Made by a program: the position numbers and the translations under genes. Source: CADEEN01 sp963816315 (lineage in GTDB: Bacteria; Pseudomonadota; Gammaproteobacteria; Burkholderiales; Burkholderiaceae_C). From it: 64,000 bases of DNA. The DNA lies in NCBI GenBank assembly GCA_963816315.1, contig CAWFJZ010000004.1, forward strand, positions 62,001 through 126,000. The letters are read 5' to 3'. Below the pieces are notes generated by a model. It was not told the DNA's origin. It saw only the letters and a list, made by a program, of their open reading frames with translations, and did no database searches. Shown here in pieces: positions 38,834-47,625 of this stretch. Positions within the stretch are counted from its first letter, which is position 1; every line of letters begins with the position of its first letter.

Positions 38834-39901
38834 ATGCCTAGACGCCGGCCCGCCTCTGCTCAGGGTGACCTTTTCGAATCCGAGGTCCGGCCTGAAGCGC
38901 TAGCCGCGTCCAATCCGCCAGCGCCAAGCCGCGTCGGTGCGGCGCCCGTTGACGAAGCCTGGCGTGACATGGCGGCGCAACTCGAAGCGGCCTTCGCCGG
39001 ACGCCTGTACCTCGGTACATCGTCGTGGACCTTCCCAGGCTGGGCGGGACTGGTCTGGGACGACCGGCCGTACAGCGAAAGCGATCTGTCCCGTGACGGC
39101 CTGGCGGCGTATGCGCGACATCCATTGCTGCGCACGGTCAGCCTCGATCGCACCTTCTATCGCGCCATCGACGCCGCCACGTATGCCAGGCTGGCGCGAC
39201 AAACGCCCCACGACTTTCGCTTCGTCGTCAAGGCGCCGAGCGAGATCACCGACGCCGTGCTGCGTGCTGCCGACAGCGGTGCGCCTTTGCAGGACAACCC
39301 GTTCTTCCTCGACCCGCAGCGTGCGTTGCTCACGGCGGTCAAACCGGCGATCGAAGGCCTGGGCAACAAGCTCGGTGCGCTGGTGTTCCAGATCTCGCCG
39401 CTGTCCGCCATCTGGCTGCGCAACAGCAACGCCCTGCTCGATCGCTTCGCTGCGCTGTGGCGCGCGGTGGTGCCGGCGATGCCGGCGTTTGCGCTGACCG
39501 CCGTCGAGCTGCGTGACGCACGCATGTTGACGCCGCGCTTCACCACGCACTTGGCACAGCACCGCGTTCGCTACTGCGTGGGGCTGCACGACCGCATGCC
39601 GCCGGTGGCGGGCCAGATGCAGGCGGTGCACGCTGCCGGGCCGGGTGACTTCATCTGCCGCTGGAATTTGCAGCAGGGCCTGCGCTACAACCAGGCCAAG
39701 TCGCAATGGGCGCCATTCGATCGCCTGCAAGCGCCGGATGCGAAGACACGCGAGGCCCTGGCGCGAGCGGTGGTCGCTGCGCTGGCCGAGGGGCATCGTG
39801 CGTTCGTCACTATCAACAACAAGGCCGAGGGGTCGGCGCCGCTGTCGGTGATCGAGCTGGCCAAGGCGATCCTGCGCGAGGCGGGTGTGAAGGTCGCGTA
39901 A
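38834..39901 (+). CDS. DUF72-family protein
   Basis: TIM-barrel protein of the DUF72 (YecE) family, whose function is not known. The start ATG 38834 (MPRRRPASAQGDLFESE) is chosen over a TTG eight codons upstream that falls in the inverted repeat. Family features: YLGTSSWTFPGWAGLVWDDR, FVVKAPSEITDAV, KLGALVFQISPL, GLHDRMPPVAGQM and FVTINNKAEGSAPLSV. It is longer at the N-terminus than E. coli YecE. A terminator follows six bases after the stop. Confidence 0.9.
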   Translation: MPRRRPASAQGDLFESEVRPEALAASNPPAPSRVGAAPVDEAWRDMAAQLEAAFAGRLYLGTSSWTFPGWAGLVWDDRPYSESDLSRDGLAAYARHPLLRTVSLDRTFYRAIDAATYARLARQTPHDFRFVVKAPSEITDAVLRAADSGAPLQDNPFFLDPQRALLTAVKPAIEGLGNKLGALVFQISPLSAIWLRNSNALLDRFAALWRAVVPAMPAFALTAVELRDARMLTPRFTTHLAQHRVRYCVGLHDRMPPVAGQMQAVHAAGPGDFICRWNLQQGLRYNQAKSQWAPFDRLQAPDAKTREALARAVVAALAEGHRAFVTINNKAEGSAPLSVIELAKAILREAGVKVA

Positions 39902-39906
39902 AACAA

Positions 39907-39928
39907 AAACGCCCCGAATGGGGCGTTT
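39907..39928. terminator. Bidirectional terminator
   Basis: Perfect 9-bp stem AAACGCCCC / GGGGCGTTT with a GAAT loop, flanked by A-rich and T-containing sides. It ends the DUF72 transcript on one strand and the lysC-tRNA-Ser transcript on the other. Confidence 0.9.
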
Positions 39929-39934
39929 GTGCTT

Positions 39935-40027
39935 TGGCGGAGTCGGAGGGATTCGAACCCTCGATGCAGGTTTTGCCCACATACTCCCTTAGCAGGGGAG
40001 CACCTTCGGCCACTCGGTCACGACTCC
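39935..40027 (-). tRNA. tRNA-Ser (anticodon GCU)
   Basis: 93-base class II tRNA read on the minus strand. Acceptor arm GGAGTCG pairs with CGACTCC, the CCA end is encoded, the anticodon loop reads CTGCTAA (anticodon GCT for AGC/AGU codons), there is a long variable arm, and the T loop is GTTCGAATC. It lies 21 bases after the lysC stop on the same strand, so it may be processed from the lysC message. Confidence 0.97.
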
Positions 40028-40048
40028 AGTGGCGCGGATTCTAAACGC

Positions 40049-41323
40049 TCATGCCGCCGCAGGCTCGCCGTCGAGCTCGAAGGCGCGGTGCAGCGCCCTC
40101 ACCGCCAGCTCCATGTACTTCTCGTCGATGACGACGCTGGTCTTGATTTCGGAAGTCGAGATCATCTGGATGTTGATGCCCTCTTCGGAGAGCGTGCGGA
40201 ACATCGTCGCCGCCACGCCGACATGGCTCTTCATGCCGATGCCGACGATCGAGACCTTGCAGATGCGCGCATCGCCCGTGACCTCGCGCGCGCCGGTGGC
40301 CGGCGCGATCTGCGTCTTCAGCAGGTCGAGCGTGCGCTGGTAGTCGTTGCGGTGCACGGTGAACGAGAAGTCGGTCTTGCCGTCGTGCGAGACGTTCTGG
40401 ATGATCACATCGACGTCGATGTTGGCCTCGGCCACGGGGCCCAGGATGCGGTAGGCCACGCCCGGCTTGTCGGGCACACCGAGGATCGTGACCTTGGCTT
40501 CGTCGCGGTTGAAGGCGATGCCCGAGACAATGGCTTGTTCCATCTTTGCGTCTTCCTCGAAAGTGATCAGGGTGCCGGAAGCGGCTTCTTCGTCGATCGG
40601 GATGTCCCACTCGGTGAACGACGACAGCACGCGCAGCTTGACGCGGTACTTGCCGGCGAATTCCACCGAGCGGATCTGCAGCACCTTGCTGCCCAGGCTC
40701 GCCATCTCGAGCATTTCCTCGAAACTGATCGTCGCCAGGCGGCGCGCTTCGGGCACGACGCGCGGGTCGGTCGTATAGACGCCATCGACGTCGGTGTAGA
40801 TCAGGCACTCGGCGGCTTTCATCGCCGCGGCCACGGCCACCGCCGAGGTGTCGCTGCCGCCGCGGCCGAGCGTGGTGATGTTGCCGCTCTCGTCCACGCC
40901 CTGAAAGCCGGTGATGACCACCACCTTGCCGGCGTCGAGATCGACGCGCACGCGCACGTCGTCGATCTGCTGGATGCGCGCCTTGGTGAACGACGAGTCG
41001 GTGGCGATCGGCAACTGCCAGCCGGCGTAGCTCACCGCCTGCAGGCCTTCGGCTTGCAGCGCGATCGACAGCAGGCCGACGGAGACCTGCTCGCCGGTGG
41101 CGGCGATGGCATCCAACTCGCGCATCACGGCCGGCGTGATTTGCGCCGGCTGCAACTCCTTGGCCAGGCCGAGCAGGCGATTGGTCTCGCCGCTCATCGC
41201 CGACGGCACGACGATCATCTGATGCCCTGCCCGCGCCCACTTGGCGACGCGCTTGGCAACGTTGCGGATGCGCTCGGTCGAGCCCATCGAGGTGCCGCCG
41301 TATTTGTGAACGATCAATGCCAT
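40049..41323 (-). CDS. lysC: Aspartate kinase
   Basis: Phosphorylates aspartate, the entry step to lysine, threonine and methionine. The start at 41323 gives the family N-terminus MALIVHKYGGTSMGSTERI. Kinase motifs TLGRGGSDTSAVAVAAA and YTDVDGVYTTDPRVVP lie in the N-terminal domain, and two ACT regulatory domains follow from about residue 265 (EQAIVSGIAFNRDEAKVTIL and ARICKVSIVGIGMKSHVGVA). 424 residues with an intact frame. Feedback control by lysine or threonine is expected through the ACT domains. Confidence 0.97.
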   Translation of the reverse strand: MALIVHKYGGTSMGSTERIRNVAKRVAKWARAGHQMIVVPSAMSGETNRLLGLAKELQPAQITPAVMRELDAIAATGEQVSVGLLSIALQAEGLQAVSYAGWQLPIATDSSFTKARIQQIDDVRVRVDLDAGKVVVITGFQGVDESGNITTLGRGGSDTSAVAVAAAMKAAECLIYTDVDGVYTTDPRVVPEARRLATISFEEMLEMASLGSKVLQIRSVEFAGKYRVKLRVLSSFTEWDIPIDEEAASGTLITFEEDAKMEQAIVSGIAFNRDEAKVTILGVPDKPGVAYRILGPVAEANIDVDVIIQNVSHDGKTDFSFTVHRNDYQRTLDLLKTQIAPATGAREVTGDARICKVSIVGIGMKSHVGVAATMFRTLSEEGINIQMISTSEIKTSVVIDEKYMELAVRALHRAFELDGEPAAA

Positions 41324-41351
41324 GTTTGTTGTGCGGTGTGAGCCGGCGATT

Positions 41352-42644
41352 TTATCGGCTCGTTTGCCACGACAAGCTGACACGCGGCTGGCCCGGTGCA
41401 GCGAGCGCGCGCGCGTCCATGCCCAGGCCGGGGACGAACAGCAGTTGGCCGTGGGCTGCCACGAGCAGCGGTGCATCGCGCGACCACGCCGGCACGCCGG
41501 CGGCCTGGTACTGCTTCTTCAGGCTGCGCGGCGGCGTGGCCGGGGCACGCTGAAACTGCTGTGCGGCTTCGCGTGCGCGCCATGTTGCGTTGTGCAGCAA
41601 GGCCAATGGCATGCCACTGCTGCGCGTTTTGCTGACACGCAGCGAGGCTGCAATGCCCGGCACGGCGTGCGTACCGACGCGATCGACCGCGGCGGCGCAA
41701 GGCCACTGCGCCGGCGCATCGACGCTCGGCAGGTGCATCGTGACGCGACCTCGGTAGCGCCGCAGCTCGCCGCCACCGTCGAGCTGCCAGCGCGCGGGCT
41801 GCTTGCCGGGCAACTCGCGCAGCAGGCGATCGAGCAGCGCATCGGCCACACCGTGCGCGGCGTGCGGCGCAAGCCACGCGCGCAGGCACTCGCGTTGGCG
41901 AACGGGGGACAGGCCTTGCCAGCGTTCCTGCACCAACGTGTCGTCATCGCATGCGGCTGCCACGTCGGAGCTCGCCACCTCGTCGATCAACGCACGCGCT
42001 CGCGCGGCCTGCGCGGCCGCGGCGGCCAACGCGGTATCGGCTTGCGGAAATGCCGAGCGCAGCGCCGGCATCACGGCAAGGCGCAGGCGGTTGCGCGCGA
42101 ACCGCGGATCGGCATTGCTCGCGTCATCGACAAAACGGATGCGATGCGCACGCACATAGGCCTCGATGGCTTCGCGCGGTTGTTCGAGCCAAGGCCGCAC
42201 CCAGGTGATGCCGTCGCGCACTGCACTGGCAGGCATCGATGCCAAGCCGGCAGCACCCGCGCCGCGCAACGCTTGCAGCAGAAAGGTCTCGGCTTGATCG
42301 GCGCGGTGATGCGCAAGCGCAATCACATCGCAACCCGCTTCGCGCGCCATCGCCGCCAGCGCTTCGTAGCGCCCTGCCCTGGCCCATGCCTCGACGCTCT
42401 GTCCGCGCGCCGGTTTGCCTTGCAGCCGCTGCATCGCAAAGTGCAACGGCAGGCCATGGCCCGCCCAACGCTTGCAGGTTCGCTCGACGAGAGCCGCCCA
42501 CTCATCGGCCTGCGCCTGCAAGCCGTGGTGCACATGAAGCGCCCAGACCTCGACACCTTGAGCCTGCGCCGCACGCGCCAGGCAATGCAGCAGCGCCATC
42601 GAATCGCGGCCGCCGCTGACGGCCACCGCGACCCGCGAGCTCAT
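41352..42644 (-). CDS. tilS: tRNA(Ile)-lysidine synthase
   Basis: Modifies the wobble cytidine of tRNA-Ile(CAU) to lysidine so that AUA is read correctly. PP-loop ATP motif AVAVSGGRDSMALLH at the N-terminus, HVHHGLQAQADEWA, ALAHHRADQAETFLLQALRG and RPWLEQPREAIEAYV. A C-terminal domain of reduced conservation completes 430 residues. The ATG overlaps the accA stop as ATGA. Confidence 0.95.
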   Translation of the reverse strand: MSSRVAVAVSGGRDSMALLHCLARAAQAQGVEVWALHVHHGLQAQADEWAALVERTCKRWAGHGLPLHFAMQRLQGKPARGQSVEAWARAGRYEALAAMAREAGCDVIALAHHRADQAETFLLQALRGAGAAGLASMPASAVRDGITWVRPWLEQPREAIEAYVRAHRIRFVDDASNADPRFARNRLRLAVMPALRSAFPQADTALAAAAAQAARARALIDEVASSDVAAACDDDTLVQERWQGLSPVRQRECLRAWLAPHAAHGVADALLDRLLRELPGKQPARWQLDGGGELRRYRGRVTMHLPSVDAPAQWPCAAAVDRVGTHAVPGIAASLRVSKTRSSGMPLALLHNATWRAREAAQQFQRAPATPPRSLKKQYQAAGVPAWSRDAPLLVAAHGQLLFVPGLGMDARALAAPGQPRVSLSWQTSR

Positions 42645-43612
42645 GCCTCTTTGGTATCGGAGAAGCGCCCGTAGGACTGCAGGCGCTCGTAGCGGCGGTC
42701 GAGCAGTTCCTTGACCTTCAGATCATTCACCTGCCGCAGCGCATCGCCGAGCGCGCGCTTCAACGACGCGCTCATCGCTTTCGAGTCGCGGTGCGCGCCG
42801 CCGACGGGCTCGCTGACGATCTTGTCGATCAGGCCCAGCGCCTTCAGCCGGTGCGCGGTGATGCCCAGCGCCTCGGCCGCCTCGGGCGCGCGCTCGGCGG
42901 TCTTCCACAGGATCGACGCGCAGCCTTCGGGCGAGATCACCGAATACACCGAGTACTGCAGCATCAGCACCTGGTCGCCGACCGACAGCGCCAGCGCGCC
43001 GCCCGAGCCGCCCTCGCCGATGATCGTCACGATGATCGGCACTTCGAGTTGCGCCATCTCGAAGATGTTGTGGCCGATGGCTTCGCTCTGGCCGCGCTCT
43101 TCGGCGCCGATGCCGGGATACGCGCCGGGCGTATCGACGAAGGTGAACAGCGGCAGCTTGAACTTCTGCGCCACGCGCATCAGGCGCAGCGCCTTGCGAT
43201 ACCCCTCGGGCCGGCTCATGCCGAAGTTGCGCAACGCGCGCTCCTTGGTGTCGCGGCCCTTCTGATGGCCGATGACCATGCAGGCCTGGCCGTTGAAGCG
43301 CGCCAGGCCGCCGATGATCGACAGGTCATCGGCGAACGCGCGGTCGCCGTGCAGTTCGTGGAAGTCGGTGAACAGATCGCCGATGTAGTCGAGCGTGTAC
43401 GGCCGCTGCGGATGGCGCGCGATCTGCGTCACCTGCCACGGCGTCAGGCGGCTGTAGATCTCCTTGGTGAGCTGCTGGCTCTTTTCATCCAGGCGGCCGA
43501 TCTCTTCGGAGATATCGACGGCGGATTCGTTCTGCACATAGCGCAGCTCTTCGATCTTGGCGTCGAGCTCGGCGATCGGCTGCTCGAACTCGAGGAAGTG
43601 TCGTTTGCTCAT
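42641..43612 (-). CDS. accA: Acetyl-CoA carboxylase carboxyltransferase subunit alpha
   Basis: Part of the enzyme that makes malonyl-CoA for fatty-acid synthesis. The family pattern is unbroken: FLEFEQPIAELDAKIEELR, YIGDLFTDFHELHGDRAFAD, GHQKGRDTKERALRNFGMSR, FVDTPGAYPGIGAEERGQSE and TIIGEGGSGGALALSVGD. 323 residues. It begins six bases from the glycosylase stop and overlaps tilS, within a cysS-to-lysC operon. Confidence 0.97.
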   Translation of the reverse strand: MSKRHFLEFEQPIAELDAKIEELRYVQNESAVDISEEIGRLDEKSQQLTKEIYSRLTPWQVTQIARHPQRPYTLDYIGDLFTDFHELHGDRAFADDLSIIGGLARFNGQACMVIGHQKGRDTKERALRNFGMSRPEGYRKALRLMRVAQKFKLPLFTFVDTPGAYPGIGAEERGQSEAIGHNIFEMAQLEVPIIVTIIGEGGSGGALALSVGDQVLMLQYSVYSVISPEGCASILWKTAERAPEAAEALGITAHRLKALGLIDKIVSEPVGGAHRDSKAMSASLKRALGDALRQVNDLKVKELLDRRYERLQSYGRFSDTKEA

Positions 43613-43617
43613 GGTGT

Positions 43618-44265
43618 TCAGTACTCCACAGGCAGCGGGTCCAGACTGCGCCAGATATACCACGTGGCGACGGAGCGGTACGGCGCCCAGGCATCGCCGA
43701 CTTCGCGCGCTTCGACGCGCGTCACCGGCTCGCCGCTGAAGTAGTTGACGCTGATGCCCTTGATCAGGCCCAGGTCATCGACCGGCAGCACGTTGGGCCG
43801 CATCAGGTGAAAGATCAGGAACATCTCGGCCGTCCAGCGGCCGATGCCGCGGATGGCGACCAGCTCTTCGATGATGGCCTCGTCGTCCATCTGCTGCCAC
43901 TGGCGCACATGGACCGTGCCTTCGCTGAAGTGCGTGGCGAGGTCTTTGAGGTACTCGACTTTGCGCGCCGACAAACCGGCGCCGCGCATCGTGTCTTTCC
44001 TCAGTTTCAACACGTCGGCCGGCGGCAGCTTGGTCGTCGGGCCATCGACCAGCAGCGCGAAGCGGTCCCACACCGCCTGCGCGGCCTTGACCGAAATCTG
44101 CTGGCCGACGATCGAGCGCGCGAGCGTCGTGAAGGCATCGCCTCGGCTTTGCAGGCGGGCCTCGCCGAACTGCGGGATCAGCTTTTTCATCACGCGGTCG
44201 CGGCGCGCGAGGTGCTTGCAGGCGTCGTCCCAGTACGCGGGCGTGACTTCGATGGTCTTCACCAT
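43618..44265 (-). CDS. DNA-3-methyladenine glycosylase (HhH-GPD family)
   Basis: Base-excision repair enzyme that removes alkylated bases. The helix-hairpin-helix and catalytic aspartate are visible in ELVAIRGIGRWTAEMFLIFH followed by RPNVLPVDDLGL. ARSIVGQQISVKAAQAVWDR is the AlkA-type substrate loop. 215 residues, shorter than E. coli AlkA because the N-terminal beta domain is absent. The start is one base from the cysS stop. Confidence 0.93.
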   Translation of the reverse strand: MVKTIEVTPAYWDDACKHLARRDRVMKKLIPQFGEARLQSRGDAFTTLARSIVGQQISVKAAQAVWDRFALLVDGPTTKLPPADVLKLRKDTMRGAGLSARKVEYLKDLATHFSEGTVHVRQWQQMDDEAIIEELVAIRGIGRWTAEMFLIFHLMRPNVLPVDDLGLIKGISVNYFSGEPVTRVEAREVGDAWAPYRSVATWYIWRSLDPLPVEY

Positions 44266-44266
44266 C

Positions 44267-45635
44267 TCAGGCCTTAACCCAGGTCGTGCCTTGCGGCCCG
44301 TCTTTCAACTCGACGCCTTGCGCTGCGAGCTCCTTGCGGATGCGGTCGGCCTCGGCGTAGTTCTTCGCGGCCTTGGCAGCATTGCGCGCGACGATGGCCG
44401 CTTCGATCGCCGTCGCATCGAGCCCGCCTTGCATGTACGCCTGCGGCGCCTGCTGCAACACACCGAGCACGCCACCCAGATGACGCAACAGCGCGGCCGT
44501 GTCAGGCGAGCGCGTGCGGTTCAACTCGTTGGCCAGCTCGAACATCACCGCCAGCGCCACGGGCGTGTTGAAGTCTTCGTTCATCGCCGCGCGGAAGGCC
44601 GCGGCCTGCGGCTGCGCCCAATCGAGCGGCGCGTTCGATGGCGTCACGCTGCCCAGCGCGGTGTAGAGCCGGCGCAACGCCGTGCGCGCGTCCTCGAGAT
44701 GCGCGTCGCTGAAGTTGAACGGGCTGCGGTACTGCGTGCGCAGCATGAAGAAGCGCAGCGTCTCGCCGTCGAACTTCTGCAGCACGTCGCGGATGGTGAA
44801 GAAGTTGCCGAGCGACTTGGACATCTTCTCGTTATCGACATTCAAGAAGCCGTTGTGCAGCCAGTAGCGCGCGAACGTGCCGCCGCTCGCGCCTTCGCTC
44901 TGCGCGATCTCGTTCTCGTGGTGCGGAAAGATCAGGTCCATGCCGCCGCCGTGGATGTCGAACGGCTCGCCGAGCAGCGCCGCGCTCATCGCCGAGCACT
45001 CGATGTGCCAGCCCGGCCGGCCGGGGCCGTAGGCGCTCGGGTACTTGGCGTCGTCGGGCTCGGTGGGCTTGGCCGACTTCCACATCACGAAGTCGAGCGG
45101 GTCATTGCTTGCCGTCGAGCACGGCCACGCGTTCGCCGGCGCGCAGCTCGTCGAGGCTCTTGCCGGAGAGCTTGCCGTAGCCCGGCAGCTTGCGCACGGC
45201 GAAGTTCACATCGCCATTGGGCGCCTGGTAGGCGAGGCCCTTGCCTTGCAGCTTCTCGATCAGGCCGAGCATGCCGGCCACATGCTCGGTGGCGCGCGGC
45301 TCGTGCGTGGGCTTCTGGATGCCGACGGCATCGAGATCCTGGTGCATCGCCGCGATCATCTCGTCGGTGAGCGCGCGGATCGTCATGCCGCGGTCGAGCG
45401 CGCGCTTGATGATCTTGTCGTCGATGTCGGTGATGTTGCGCACGTAGGTGACATCGAAGCCGCTCGCGCGCAGCCAGCGCTGCACCACGTCGAAGGCCAT
45501 CATCATGCGCAGGTGACCCATGTGGCACAGGTCATAGACGGTGATGCCGCACACGTACAGGCCGACCTTGCCCGCGCGGATCGGGTGAAACTCCTCCAGC
45601 GAGCGCGTCAGCGTGTTGTGCAGTCGAAGCGTCAT
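44267..45635 (-). CDS. cysS: Cysteinyl-tRNA synthetase (one frame break)
   Basis: Charges tRNA-Cys. The start at 45635 (MTLRLHNTLTRSLEEFHPI) matches the family better than an in-frame ATG four codons upstream. Zinc and HIGH-type region: LYVCGITVYDLCHMGHLR; then YVRNITDIDDKIIKRA, WHIECSAMSAALLG, GGGMDLIFPHHENEIAQSE and KMSKSLGNFFTIRD. One extra base at about 45107 creates a false stop after VLDGKQ; the chain resumes as DPLDFVMWK. Because the enzyme is normally essential and single-copy, this break is most likely a sequence error. Confidence 0.94.
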
Positions 45636-45651
45636 CGGTCGATACAAAGAA

Positions 45652-45712
45652 AGCGGCCTCGGTACCGCTGGGTGCTGCGAGGCCGCTCGATAGAATGTTC
45701 AAAATCAGTATA
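45652..45712 (-). promoter_or_regulatory. cysS leader hairpin and candidate divergent promoters
   Basis: AGCGGCCTCG (45652-45661) and CGAGGCCGCT (45678-45687) form a 10-bp stem. On the cysS strand the stem is followed by TTCTTTGT and then the start codon 17 bases on, so it looks like an intrinsic terminator or attenuator in the leader. A TATACT at 45707-45712 (minus strand) is a candidate cysS -10 box, and TAGAAT at 45691-45696 (plus strand) a candidate -10 for the cyclophilin gene. -35 boxes are weak. Confidence 0.45.
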
Positions 45713-45749
45713 GCGGGCGCACTGCGCGCGCCACAGGAGACGTGAACCC

Positions 45750-46308
45750 ATGAAAACCCGCCTTGCCGTCATGCTCACCGCCGCGCTGTTGTGCGCCCCC
45801 GCTTTCGCGCAACAGAAAGTGAAAATCGCCACCAGCCTGGGCGACATCGTGATCGAAGTCGATGCCGCGAAGACGCCGAAGTCGGCCGACAACTTCCTGC
45901 AGTACGTCAAGGCCGGCCACTACGACGGCACGATCTTTCACCGCGTGATCGAAGACTTCATGATCCAGGGCGGCGGCATGAAGCCCGACATGAAAGAGAA
46001 GCCGACACGCGCGCCGATTCCGCTCGAGTCGCGCACGGGCATTGTCCAACACGCGCGGCACGGTGTCGATGGCGCGCACGATGGACCCGAACTCCGCGAC
46101 CGCGCAGTTCTTCATCAACGTCAAGGACAACCCCTTCCTCGACCAGCCGAACTCGCGCGACGGCAACGGTTATGCGGTCTTCGGCAAGGTCGTCTCGGGC
46201 ATGGACGTGGTGGACAAGATCCGCGCCGTGCCTGTGGCCGACAAGGGCGGACACCAGAACGTGCCGGCCACGCCGGTGCTGATCAAGAAAGCCACTCTGG
46301 AGAAATGA
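45750..46308 (+). CDS. ppiA: Periplasmic peptidyl-prolyl cis-trans isomerase (cyclophilin, one frame break)
   Basis: Cyclophilin that speeds proline isomerisation in exported proteins. Signal peptide KTRLAVMLTAALLCAPAFAQ; catalytic region TIFHRVIEDFMIQGGG and later NSATAQFFINVKDNPFLDQ and GNGYAVFGKVVSGMDVVD. One extra base near 46041 breaks the frame between PLESRTG and LSNTRGTVSMARTMDP. An AGGAG site precedes the ATG. It is followed after one base by a cytoplasmic paralogue. Confidence 0.93.
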
Positions 46309-46309
46309 G

Positions 46310-46813
46310 ATGACGAAGACAGTTGAGATGGTCACCAGCGCCGGCGCGATGCGCGTCGAACTCGACGACGCCAAGGCGCCGAAGTCGGTCGAGAACTTTC
46401 TGGCGTACGCGGCCAAGGGCCACTACGCCGACACGGTGTTCCACCGCGTCATCAAGGGCTTCATGGTGCAGGGCGGCGGCTTTGCCGTCGGCATGACGCA
46501 AAAGCCCACCGACGCGCCGATCGCCAACGAAGCCAACAACGGCCTGAAGAACGCCAAGTACACGCTGGCGATGGCGCGCACCAGCGTGCCGCACTCGGCC
46601 ACCGCGCAGTTCTTCATCAACTGCAAGGACAACGGCTTTCTCGACCACACGGCAGAGTCGGCGCAAGGCTGGGGCTATGCGGTCTTCGGCCGCGTGGTCA
46701 GCGGCACCGAGATCGTCGATGCGATCGAGCGCGTGCGCACCGGCCGCAAGGGCATGCACGACGACGTGCCGATGGAAGACGTGGTCATCAAGAGCGTCAC
46801 GCTCGTGGACTGA
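46310..46813 (+). CDS. ppiB: Cytoplasmic peptidyl-prolyl cis-trans isomerase (cyclophilin)
   Basis: Cyclophilin of 167 residues without a signal peptide, so cytoplasmic. TVFHRVIKGFMVQGGGFAVG, SATAQFFINCKDNGFLDHT and GWGYAVFGRVVSGTEIVDAI are the PPIase signatures. The first 100 residues align well with the preceding periplasmic gene, so the pair arose by tandem duplication. Its stop overlaps the lpxH start by one base. Confidence 0.96.
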   Translation: MTKTVEMVTSAGAMRVELDDAKAPKSVENFLAYAAKGHYADTVFHRVIKGFMVQGGGFAVGMTQKPTDAPIANEANNGLKNAKYTLAMARTSVPHSATAQFFINCKDNGFLDHTAESAQGWGYAVFGRVVSGTEIVDAIERVRTGRKGMHDDVPMEDVVIKSVTLVD

Positions 46814-47625
46814 TGGCGGCAGCTGGACCCGGCCTGCGGCCGCTGGCCAATGTCTATGAGTGCCAGGCCGAGCCCGCGTGGCAGCGCATCGAGTTCATCT
46901 CCGACCTGCATCTGAGCGAGGCCACGCCGCGCACGTTCGACGTCTGGTCCGGCTATCTGCGCGAGACCACGGCCGATGCGGTTTTCATCCTGGGTGACCT
47001 GTTCGAAGTCTGGGTCGGTGACGATGCGCGCACACCCAGCAGCTTCGAACAACGCGCCGCCGACGTGCTGCAGGAGGCGGCGTCGCTGCGGCCGGTGAGC
47101 TTCATGGCCGGCAACCGCGACTTTCTCGTCGGCGCGGCGATGCTGCGCGACTGCGGCGTGATCGCCCTTCCCGACCCGACGCTGCTCGACGCCTGGGGAC
47201 ACCGCGTGCTGCTGACGCATGGCGACGAGTTGTGCCTGGCTGACACCGACTACCAGACCTACCGCGCCGAGGTGCGCACCGATGCGTGGCGGCACGCGGT
47301 GTTGGCCAAGCCGCTGGCCGAACGGCAGCAGCTCGCGCGCCAGATGCGCGATGCGAGCGAGGCAGCCAAGCGAGAGAACTTCGGCGGCAACCTGATGGCC
47401 GGTTGCGCCGACGTCGATGCCGCCGCCGCGGTGTCGTGGATGCACGCCGCGGGCAGCCGTACGCTGATCCACGGCCACACGCACCGGCCCGGCAGCGAGG
47501 TGCTCGCGCCCGGACACACGCGTCATGTCCTCAGCGACTGGGACTGCGATGCCGCGCCGCGCCGCGCCCAGGTGCTGCGCCTGACGCGCGACGGTATCAC
47601 CCGCGTCGATCTGCTGGCGGCTTGA
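46813..47625 (+). CDS. lpxH: UDP-2,3-diacylglucosamine hydrolase
   Basis: Metallophosphoesterase of the lipid A pathway that makes lipid X from UDP-2,3-diacylglucosamine at the inner membrane. The five motifs are present: FISDLHLSE, ILGDLFEVWVGDD, FMAGNRDFLVG, LLTHGDELCLAD and LIHGHTHRPG. 270 residues, with a short N-terminal extension before IEFISDLHL. The order ppiB-lpxH is common in proteobacteria. Coupled to mtfA by TGATG. Confidence 0.95.
   Translation: MAAAGPGLRPLANVYECQAEPAWQRIEFISDLHLSEATPRTFDVWSGYLRETTADAVFILGDLFEVWVGDDARTPSSFEQRAADVLQEAASLRPVSFMAGNRDFLVGAAMLRDCGVIALPDPTLLDAWGHRVLLTHGDELCLADTDYQTYRAEVRTDAWRHAVLAKPLAERQQLARQMRDASEAAKRENFGGNLMAGCADVDAAAAVSWMHAAGSRTLIHGHTHRPGSEVLAPGHTRHVLSDWDCDAAPRRAQVLRLTRDGITRVDLLAA

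Noticed and set aside
39935..40027. An integrated element using the tRNA-Ser gene
   Set aside because: No integrase, no duplicated tRNA end and no change in gene content are seen on either side.
41324..41351. A lysine riboswitch upstream of lysC
   Set aside because: Only 28 bases separate tilS and lysC, far too short for a riboswitch.
45636..45749. A T-box element upstream of cysS
   Set aside because: No specifier loop or T-box consensus is visible, and only about 110 bases are available.
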